From positions 1 to 5,947 of the forward strand of contig JAOPZD010000007.1 of the NCBI GenBank assembly GCA_025964295.1: DNA of 5,947 bases, read 5' to 3'. Each line of letters begins with the position of its first letter. Within the stretch, counting starts at the first letter, position 1. Below are positions 1-5,123 of this stretch, piece by piece. The stretch is from Conexibacter sp. GTDB lineage: Bacteria > Actinomycetota > Thermoleophilia > Solirubrobacterales > Solirubrobacteraceae. Position numbers and translations under genes: made by a program. The notes under the pieces were generated by a model, which saw only the letters and a program-made list of their open reading frames with translations, searched no databases and was not told where the DNA came from.

Positions 1-793
1 CGGTGACGTCCTTGGGGAAGCACGAGCCGCCGAAGCCGAGGCCGGCCTGCAGGAACTTCGGACCGATGCGGTCGTCCAGGCCCATGCCCTTGGCGACCTC
101 GACGACGTCGGCGCCGGTCTCCTCGCACACGTTGGCGATCTCGTTGATGAACGAGATCTTGGTGGCCAGGAACGCGTTGGACGCGAGCTTGACCATCTCG
201 GCGGAGTTGATGTCGGTCCGCACGAGCGGTGACTCGAGCGGCGCGTAGAGCGCGGCGACGGCGTCGCCGGCCCAGTCGCCGTCGTCGCCGATGACGACGC
301 GATCGGGATGCAGGAAGTCCTTGACCGCCGAGCCCTCCTTGAGGAACTCGGGGCACGAGACGTAGCGGAACTGGTCCTTGCCGGTCTCGGCGAAGAGGCG
401 CTTGATCGCGGTGCCGGTGCCGGCCGGGACGGTGGACTTCATCACGAGCGCGTGGCGGTCGGAGACCGGCATCGCGTTGACGACCGCGTGCACGGCGCTG
501 AGGTCGGCGTCGCCCGAGTAGGTGGGCGGCGTGCCGACGGCGACGAACAGCAGGCGCGCGTGCTCCAGCGCCGTCGCGATATCGGTGCTGAAGTGCATCC
601 GCTCGCGGTTCTTGGCGATCAGGTCTTCGAGGCCGGGCTCGTAGATCGGGATCTCGCCCTGCTCGAGGCGCTCGATCTTGTCCGCGTCGATGTCGATGCA
701 GTAGACGTCGCTGCCCAGCTCCGCGAAGCCCGCCGCGGTGACGAGGCCCACGTAGCCGGTGCCGATGACGCCGATGGGTTCAGGTGCTGCCAT
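1..793 (-). CDS. ugd: UDP-glucose 6-dehydrogenase, N-terminal part (cut by the left window edge)
   Basis: The gene encodes a cytoplasmic NAD-dependent enzyme of the UDP-glucose/GDP-mannose dehydrogenase family, which oxidises UDP-glucose to UDP-glucuronate for envelope polysaccharides. The visible 264 residues begin MAAPEPIGVIGTGYVGL. The Rossmann motif GTGYVG lies at residues 11-16, the cofactor-site VGTP at about 86-89 and STVPAGT at 120-126. PEFLKEG is at 148-154, and the Lys/Asn pair of KLASNAF is K202 and N206. The catalytic Cys is C258 in GFGGSCFPKD. These positions match the well-studied streptococcal enzyme (K204, N208, C260) with a shift of two. The UDP-binding C-terminal domain lies outside the window. 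The ATG start places the Rossmann fold right at the N-terminus, as is usual, and no nearby upstream in-frame ATG, GTG or TTG competes. There is no Shine-Dalgarno sequence; a TAGCCT box sits 10 nt upstream. GDP-mannose or UDP-ManNAc dehydrogenase is less likely but not excluded without the C-terminus. Confidence 0.95.
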   Translation of the reverse strand, partial: MAAPEPIGVIGTGYVGLVTAAGFAELGSDVYCIDIDADKIERLEQGEIPIYEPGLEDLIAKNRERMHFSTDIATALEHARLLFVAVGTPPTYSGDADLSAVHAVVNAMPVSDRHALVMKSTVPAGTGTAIKRLFAETGKDQFRYVSCPEFLKEGSAVKDFLHPDRVVIGDDGDWAGDAVAALYAPLESPLVRTDINSAEMVKLASNAFLATKISFINEIANVCEETGADVVEVAKGMGLDDRIGPKFLQAGLGFGGSCFPKDVT

Positions 794-849
794 GAAGCGC
801 GAGAGGCTAGCGGAGCGGCCCGCGGCCCCGTCTCCTGGTCAGCGGGCGC
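794..849 (-). other. Short intergenic gap between the LCP operon and ugd
   Basis: This 56-base gap separates the stop codon of the second LCP gene from the ATG of the downstream dehydrogenase on the same strand. It holds a candidate -10 box but no convincing intrinsic terminator: a GC-rich partial hairpin (GGCC arms around 817-828) is not followed by a T tract on the minus strand. Read-through from the LCP operon into ugd is therefore possible in addition to a local promoter. Confidence 0.6.
804..809 (-). promoter_or_regulatory. Candidate -10 box for ugd (near-leaderless transcript)
   Basis: On the minus strand, TAGCCT fits the actinobacterial -10 pattern TANNNT and ends 10 nt before the ugd ATG. 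Transcription starting about 7 nt after the box would leave only a few bases of leader. This is consistent with the missing Shine-Dalgarno sequence. I see no good TTGAC-type -35 at 16-18 nt spacing, so this is a moderate-to-weak call. Confidence 0.4.
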
Positions 850-2346
850 TCAGCGGATCCTGCCCGCGGTGCGGGCGAGGGCCAGCATCTGGCGGTTCCC
901 CAGCGTCTGCGAAAGCGTGTTGGAGACCCAGTAGACGGCCTTGCCCGCCCGCCAGGAGACCAGCCGCAGGTCGCTGCCGTCGTAGAACAGCTCGTAGGTG
1001 CGGCCGCCCATCCGGCGCCGCTCGCTGGGGTTGTCGAGGATCGGCGGACCCGCCCAGTCCGTGCCCTGGACGCCGTAGTACTGCCCGAGGCCGCTGGTCT
1101 TGAAGACCATGCGGTATGCGCGGTACTTGTGCCGGCCGCGGTCGAAGATGTCGTAGGCGCGGCTGTGGTCGGGGAGCATCTCGGCCCCGGAGATCGCCGA
1201 CTTCGGGTAGTACACCGAGAACGGCAGCTTGGTCGCCAGCTGGACGGCCTCGTCCTCGGCGCCGGTGCCCGCGGCCTGCATCCCAGGCGGCAGCGCCGAC
1301 GAGGACGACGACTTGGACTTCTTCTTCTTCGCTGGCGCGGGCTGCTTCGCCGCGGCGCTGCTCTTGGCCGGCGGCGAGGCGTTCATGAAGCGCGTCTTGA
1401 TCTGGGCTAGGTGCGCGGCCGTCGCCGTGACGTAGTCGCCGGTGATGTCGCCCGGGAAGCGGATCTCCTGGACGGGGTTCTGCGCGGACTCCAGCGCGAG
1501 CTTGAGCAGCCGCAGGATCGCGGGACCGCTGTTGATGTCGGTCTGGGTGTAGCGCCCGAAGATCTTCAGCAGCGCCTTGCGGTCGCTGAACAGCTTGCCG
1601 ACGCCGATCTGGTCCTTGGCGTCGGCCAGGAACTGCTGCTGGCGGGCGGCGCGGACCAGGTCGGTGTCGAAGTGGCGGTAGCGGACGAAGTCCAGCGCGT
1701 CCTGGCCGCAGAGCTTCTGGTAGCCGGCCTTGATGTCGATCGCCGCGTAGTTGCCGCCGCCGCCGAACGGGGGCTTGTTGTCGTTGAAGTAGCGGCGGTC
1801 GACGTCGGTGTAGACGCAGCCCAGCCGGTCGACCGCGCGGCGGAACCCGCCGAAGTTGATGTTGACGACGTGGTTGATCGGGATGTGCAGCAGCGATCGG
1901 ATCGTCTTGACCGACAGCGTCGGGCCCCCGATCGCGTACGCCGCGTTGATCTTGTCCGTGCCGTGGCCGGGGATCCTGACCTTCAGGTCGCGCGGCAGCG
2001 ACATGACCGCCGTGGCGCCCTTGGCCGGGTCCAGCCGCAGCAGGATGATGGTGTCCGAGCGGACCGGGTTCTTGGCCTTGACGTCGACGTAGCGCTGGTC
2101 GGAGCCCAGCAGCAGGATCGTCTGCGGACCGCCGGGATCGATCTTGTCGAGGGCGTTGTGGCCCAGCGCGAGGTTGCCGCCGCCGGCGCCGAGGAAGATG
2201 TGCGTGTCGTCCTTGATCTCGAGCAGCGCGGCGGTCGCCACGGTCGCGGCCGACGCGAGCACGACCACCAGCGCCGCCAGCAGGAAGCGCTTGTACATGC
2301 CCCACGCGAGGCGTGGCGGGCGGTCGTCGATGGGGTTGGCGCTCAA
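850..2346 (-). CDS. LCP-family glycopolymer transferase B with extra C-terminal domain
   Basis: This is a 498-residue membrane-anchored LytR-CpsA-Psr protein. The family moves glycopolymers from polyprenyl-phosphate carriers to the cell wall outside the membrane. Residues 20-42 form one membrane segment after a short cytoplasmic tail. The LCP domain spans about 75-245. It has GSDQR at 81-85, RSD at 96-98, SLPRD ending at R119/D120, KINAAYAIGG at 132-141, and RYRHFDTDLVRAARQQ at 222-237, which carries the late conserved Arg residues. Cys177 and Cys213 could form a disulfide. A linker rich in Ala, Pro, Lys and Ser (327-355) leads to a C-terminal domain (about 366-498) with YYGVQGTDW and AVYWVSNTL, shared with the upstream paralogue. 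Ordinary LCP proteins end near residue 300, so this one is long. The TTG start overlaps the upstream stop by 4 nt. It is supported by a DDRPPR motif matching EDRPPR in the paralogue, although no Shine-Dalgarno sequence is visible. An internal ATG (residue 17) is a possible alternative. The old name 'LytR transcriptional regulator' does not fit the topology. Confidence 0.93.
   Translation of the reverse strand: MSANPIDDRPPRLAWGMYKRFLLAALVVVLASAATVATAALLEIKDDTHIFLGAGGGNLALGHNALDKIDPGGPQTILLLGSDQRYVDVKAKNPVRSDTIILLRLDPAKGATAVMSLPRDLKVRIPGHGTDKINAAYAIGGPTLSVKTIRSLLHIPINHVVNINFGGFRRAVDRLGCVYTDVDRRYFNDNKPPFGGGGNYAAIDIKAGYQKLCGQDALDFVRYRHFDTDLVRAARQQQFLADAKDQIGVGKLFSDRKALLKIFGRYTQTDINSGPAILRLLKLALESAQNPVQEIRFPGDITGDYVTATAAHLAQIKTRFMNASPPAKSSAAAKQPAPAKKKKSKSSSSSALPPGMQAAGTGAEDEAVQLATKLPFSVYYPKSAISGAEMLPDHSRAYDIFDRGRHKYRAYRMVFKTSGLGQYYGVQGTDWAGPPILDNPSERRRMGGRTYELFYDGSDLRLVSWRAGKAVYWVSNTLSQTLGNRQMLALARTAGRIR
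2343..2346 (-). promoter_or_regulatory. TTGA start-stop overlap coupling LCP-A to LCP-B
   Basis: The minus strand reads TTGA here: the TTG start of LCP-B shares two bases with the TGA stop of LCP-A. No purine-rich Shine-Dalgarno sequence precedes it, since the upstream 20 bases are pyrimidine-rich. Translation of LCP-B therefore probably depends on ribosomes finishing LCP-A (termination-reinitiation). Confidence 0.75.
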
Positions 2347-3905
2347 GGGCCGAGGTGGGTGAAGGAGCCGGTGATGCCGAGCATCTGGGCGTTGGACAGG
2401 CTGAGGTTCAGGCTGTTGGAGACCCAGTACACGGCATTCTTCCGCTTCCAGGCGACGTAGCGCAGTCGCGAGCCGGCCTTGAACAGCAGCAGCTTGCGCC
2501 CGTGGATCGTCAGCGAGGACGTCGGGTTGGCCAGCACCGGGGGCGACATCCAGTCGGTGCCCTGCACACCGTAGTAGCTGCCCTCCTGGATGTTCTCCAG
2601 CACGACGAGGCGATAGGCCTTGTGCGGGCGGCCCGCGCGATCGCGGATCGTGTAGACACGCGGCGTCGGGTCGGTCGTGGTGCCGTCGTTGACGGTGCTG
2701 GCGTAGCGCCCGTTCGGCGTCAGGCGCGTCGGGAAGTAGAGGCGGAAGCCGAGGCGGTGGCTGGCGACCGTCTGGGCGACGAGGTTCTCGCCGGCGCGGC
2801 GGGCGTTGACGATCTTCGCGCTCTTGATGCGCTTGTTGCCCGAGGCGGCCTTGGCCTTCTTGGTGGTCTTCGACGACTTCTTGGTCTTCTTGACCTCGGG
2901 CGAGGCGTGGAAGAACTGGTCGCGCAGGCGCTGCAGCGTGGCCGCGGAGGCCTCGACGTACTCGCCCGTCTGCGGGTCGCCCGAGTAGACCGGCGGGAAC
3001 TTCAGCTGGGCGACGGGATGGCCGGCCGAGAACACGCCGAGCTTGGCGAGCTTGAGCGCGCCCTTGACCGTGCGCAGCGACTCGTCGGTCTGCGTGTTCT
3101 TCTTGAGGATCTTGATGAGCTTGCCGCGCTGGCCGATCAGCGACGACGTGCTCAGCTGGTCCTTGGCGGCGCGCAGGAAGTCCTGCTGGCGCGCGGCGCG
3201 CACGAGGTCGGAGTCGGCGTGGCGGAAGCGCACGTAGTCCAGGGCGCGCTGGCCGCAGAGCTGCTGGTAGCCGGGCTTGACGTCGATCTCGGCGTAGTGC
3301 TGGGAGACCGGCAGGCCGAGGTTGGAGTGGTAGTAGCGGCGGTCGACGTCGGTGTAGACGCAGCCCAGCGCGTCGACGACCTGGCGGAAGCCCTGGAAGT
3401 TGACGTTGACGATGTGGTTGATCTTGAAGTCGGTGCCGAAGAGCGACTTGATGGTCTTGGCCGTCAGGTCCGGGCCGCCGAGCGAGTACGCCGCGTTGAT
3501 CTTGTTGATGCCGTAGCCCGGGATCAGCACCTTGAGGTCGCGCGGGATCGACAGGACCGCGGTGGCCTCCTGGTGGGGGTCCATGCGGATCAGCAGGATC
3601 GTGTCCGAGCGCGCGGCGACCGACTTCGTCAGCTTCGGGTTGTTCTTCTTCAGGTCGCTCCAGCGGCGGTCGGAGCCGAGGACCAGGATCGTCTGCGGCG
3701 TGCCGGGCGGCGCCTCGGTGATCTCCTTGGACTTGACCGGCGGCGGCGCGCCCGCGGGGGTCGCGAGCTCCTCCTTGATCTGGAGCAGGCCGGCCGTCGC
3801 CGTGGCCGCGGCGGCCAGCAGCACGATGAGCGCCAGGCTCCCGAACGCGCGCGCCAGGAAGCGCAGGCCCTCGCGAGGAGGGCGGTCCTCCTTGGGGAGC
3901 CTCAA
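2343..3905 (-). CDS. LCP-family glycopolymer transferase A with extra C-terminal domain
   Basis: This 520-residue paralogue of the next gene has the same layout. A short cytoplasmic tail (MRLPKEDRPPREG) is followed by a membrane segment at about 20-42. The LCP catalytic domain spans about 70-250, with GSDRR at 77-81, RSD at 99-101, SIPRD ending at R122/D123, KINAAYSLGG at 135-144, and RFRHADSDLVRAARQQ at 226-241. Cys182 and Cys217 sit at the same alignment positions as in LCP-B. Residues 337-366 are a strongly basic Lys/Ser/Thr/Ala linker. The C-terminal domain (about 367-520) carries YYGVQGTDW (444-452) and AVYWVSNSL (491-499). The family acts on the outer face of the membrane, ligating lipid-linked glycopolymers to peptidoglycan or another acceptor; the exact polymer is unknown. 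TTG is chosen as start because it forms the 4-nt overlap with the M20 stop, has GAGGG 9 nt upstream, and preserves the DRPPR tail shared with the paralogue. Long Lys-rich linkers often bind anionic wall polymers, which is inference here. Confidence 0.93.
   Translation of the reverse strand: MRLPKEDRPPREGLRFLARAFGSLALIVLLAAAATATAGLLQIKEELATPAGAPPPVKSKEITEAPPGTPQTILVLGSDRRWSDLKKNNPKLTKSVAARSDTILLIRMDPHQEATAVLSIPRDLKVLIPGYGINKINAAYSLGGPDLTAKTIKSLFGTDFKINHIVNVNFQGFRQVVDALGCVYTDVDRRYYHSNLGLPVSQHYAEIDVKPGYQQLCGQRALDYVRFRHADSDLVRAARQQDFLRAAKDQLSTSSLIGQRGKLIKILKKNTQTDESLRTVKGALKLAKLGVFSAGHPVAQLKFPPVYSGDPQTGEYVEASAATLQRLRDQFFHASPEVKKTKKSSKTTKKAKAASGNKRIKSAKIVNARRAGENLVAQTVASHRLGFRLYFPTRLTPNGRYASTVNDGTTTDPTPRVYTIRDRAGRPHKAYRLVVLENIQEGSYYGVQGTDWMSPPVLANPTSSLTIHGRKLLLFKAGSRLRYVAWKRKNAVYWVSNSLNLSLSNAQMLGITGSFTHLGP
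3902..3905 (-). promoter_or_regulatory. TTGA start-stop overlap coupling M20 hydrolase to LCP-A
   Basis: The minus strand reads TTGA: the TGA stop of the M20 gene overlaps the TTG start of LCP-A. This is the same arrangement as at the LCP-A/LCP-B junction. Translational coupling is the simplest reading, helped here by a plausible ribosome-binding site just upstream. Confidence 0.75.
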
Positions 3906-5041
3906 GCCAGGCCGCCCTCGACCGCGCGCAGCTCGGGGCCCTCAGGACCCTCCCGCTCCAGCCACGCGGGCAGGAGCGTCACGAAGTCGGTGAGCGCCTG
4001 CCGGAACCGGCGCAGCGAGGCGATCGAGACCCACTCCTCGGGCCCGTGGTGGCCGGCGCCGACCGGGCCGAACTCGACGGCGGGGATGCCGGCCTCCAGG
4101 AACGCGATCGCGTCCGACGCGCCGTCGCGGCCGACGCTCAGCGCCTCGCCCTCGATCGAGCGGCCGATGCCGTCGCGCAGCGCGCGCACGTACGGGTTCT
4201 TGCGCGAGACGACCGCGGGCGCGCGCGTGAAGCACTTGAGGATCTCGAGGTCCGGGATCGCCCGGATCTGGGCGAGGATGTCCCCGGCGTCCTGGGTCGG
4301 CAGGAAGCGGATGTCGACGTCCATCGTGCAGCGGTCGGGGACCTTGTTGAAGGCGTCGCCGCCCTCGATCCGCGCGAGGTTGATCGACGGCCGGTCGAAG
4401 AGGTCGGAGGACTCGCGGCTGAACGGCAGCGTCTCGATCCGGCGAAACGCGTCGTGGGCCTTGAGGATCGCGTTGTCGCCCAGCCACGGCGTGGAGCCGT
4501 GGGCCGCGGTGCCGCGCACCGCGACGCGCGCGGCCAGCACGCCCTTGGCCTGGACGCCGATGTGCAGGTCGGTCGGCTCGCCGGTGATGGCGAAGTCGCC
4601 GCGGTAGCCGCCGGCGACGAGCGCGTCGATCGAGCGGCTCGAGACGTCGTCGGACTCCTCGTCGGGGACGCAGACGAAGCGGATGCGGACGTCGGGGTTG
4701 TCGGCGACGTCCTTGACGGTGCACATCATCGCCGCCAGCGCGCCCTTCATGTCGTAGGCGCCGCGGCCGATGAGCCGGTCGCCCTCGATCCGGGGCTCGA
4801 ACTGGGAGGCGTAGGCGGGCACCACGTCGAGATGGCCATGCAAGATGACCGTCGGCGGGTTCTCGGAGTTGCGGGCGCCGACGTCGACCATCACGACGGG
4901 CAGCCCGTCGTGGTCGAGGCTCTTGACCTCGAGCTCGCGCGACTCGAGCCACCCCTTGACGAACCCCGCGGCGGCGCGCAGGCCGTCCAGCGTGGACGTG
5001 TCGTAGGTGATCAGGCGCTCGGCGAGGACGCGTTCGTCCAT
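3902..5041 (-). CDS. M20-family metallopeptidase/deacylase (ArgE/DapE/ACY1 type)
   Basis: This 379-residue cytoplasmic, probably di-zinc hydrolase is of the usual length for M20 enzymes that cut N-acyl or peptide amide bonds. The catalytic set is complete: H70 and D72 in HGHLDVVP, bridging D97 in GRGAYDMKG, general base E128 and ligand E129 in PDEES, E155 in TGEPT, and H332 in HHGPEEW. A lid/dimerisation domain is inserted at about 170-280, with the conserved H181 in AAHGSTPW. No signal peptide or membrane segment is seen. The strict DapE signature SGGTSD is absent; the region reads GRDGASDA (304-311). Succinyl-diaminopimelate desuccinylase is therefore not assured, and acetylornithine deacetylase, N-acyl-amino-acid hydrolase or dipeptidase activities are equally possible. 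It is the first gene of an operon with two LCP genes (4-nt overlap), which hints at a cell-wall role such as diaminopimelate supply or peptide recycling. That link is inference. The ATG start has no Shine-Dalgarno sequence but has a -10 box 7 nt upstream, suggesting a leaderless message. Confidence 0.92.
   Translation of the reverse strand: MDERVLAERLITYDTSTLDGLRAAAGFVKGWLESRELEVKSLDHDGLPVVMVDVGARNSENPPTVILHGHLDVVPAYASQFEPRIEGDRLIGRGAYDMKGALAAMMCTVKDVADNPDVRIRFVCVPDEESDDVSSRSIDALVAGGYRGDFAITGEPTDLHIGVQAKGVLAARVAVRGTAAHGSTPWLGDNAILKAHDAFRRIETLPFSRESSDLFDRPSINLARIEGGDAFNKVPDRCTMDVDIRFLPTQDAGDILAQIRAIPDLEILKCFTRAPAVVSRKNPYVRALRDGIGRSIEGEALSVGRDGASDAIAFLEAGIPAVEFGPVGAGHHGPEEWVSIASLRRFRQALTDFVTLLPAWLEREGPEGPELRAVEGGLA
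3915..3919 (-). promoter_or_regulatory. Ribosome-binding site for LCP-A
   Basis: On the minus strand GAGGG lies inside the last codons of the M20 gene, 9 nt before the TTG start of LCP-A. It matches the Shine-Dalgarno core in sequence and spacing and supports the TTG as the real start. LCP-B has no equivalent. Confidence 0.5.
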
Positions 5042-5048
5042 CCGGCCC

Positions 5049-5054
5049 AGGGTA
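5049..5054 (-). promoter_or_regulatory. Candidate -10 box for the M20-LCP-LCP operon
   Basis: On the minus strand TACCCT (within GATACCCT) matches TANNNT and ends 7 nt before the M20 ATG. Transcription would then begin at or next to the A of the start codon, giving a leaderless mRNA. A weak TTACGC at 5068-5073 gives a spacer of only 15 nt, so the -35 is uncertain. Confidence 0.55.
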
Positions 5055-5055
5055 T

Positions 5056-5067
5056 CGGGCGCGCCCG
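5056..5067. promoter_or_regulatory. 12-bp perfect palindrome upstream of the operon -10 box
   Basis: CGGGCGCGCCCG is a perfect inverted repeat lying in the expected -10/-35 spacer of the M20-LCP-LCP promoter. It could be an operator half-site. Short GC palindromes also arise by chance in such GC-rich DNA, so this is only a candidate. Confidence 0.25.
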
Positions 5068-5098
5068 TCGCGTAAGCCGCCGCGGTCCGCGCCGGCGG

Positions 5099-5111
5099 GC
5101 CGGAATCCGGC
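5099..5111. promoter_or_regulatory. 13-bp palindrome abutting the oxidoreductase -10 box
   Basis: GCCGGA-A-TCCGGC has 6-bp perfect arms around one central base and ends immediately before the TAGGGT box of the plus-strand gene. The position suits a repressor site in the promoter spacer. No known regulator motif is recognised, and chance occurrence is possible. Confidence 0.3.
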
Positions 5112-5117
5112 TAGGGT
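5112..5117 (+). promoter_or_regulatory. Candidate -10 box for the plus-strand oxidoreductase (leaderless)
   Basis: TAGGGT matches TANNNT and ends 6 nt before the ATG, which would place the transcription start at the start codon itself. The TAG inside the box is an in-frame stop, so ATG is the earliest possible start. No clear -35 is seen. Confidence 0.55.
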
Positions 5118-5123
5118 CCGCGC

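Noticed and set aside
812..836. A possible intrinsic terminator between LCP-B and ugd
   Set aside because: The inverted arms (GGAG/CTCC and GGCC/GGCC) are interrupted and no T tract follows on the minus strand.
308..934. A 208-codon open frame on the plus strand over ugd
   Set aside because: It lies antisense to the clear UDP-glucose dehydrogenase frame and has no motif of its own.
2296..2298. Internal ATG as the start of LCP-B
   Set aside because: It would drop the DDRPPR tail that is shared with LCP-A and leave a gap from the upstream stop. The TTG with the 4-nt overlap is better supported, although not proven.
839..2305. A 488-codon open frame on the minus strand overlapping LCP-B
   Set aside because: It is an out-of-frame shadow of LCP-B, dominated by Arg, Pro and Gln. 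The true frame contains the full LCP motif set.
850..3905. Calling the two LCP genes 'LytR transcriptional regulators'
   Set aside because: Both have an N-terminal membrane helix with the LCP domain outside, and no DNA-binding domain. The label is a historical carry-over.
2313..4607. A 764-codon open frame on the plus strand
   Set aside because: It runs antisense to both LCP genes and the M20 gene and encodes repetitive Arg/Val/Asp/Leu/Ala-rich protein with no recognisable motif. It is the expected product of strong third-position GC bias.
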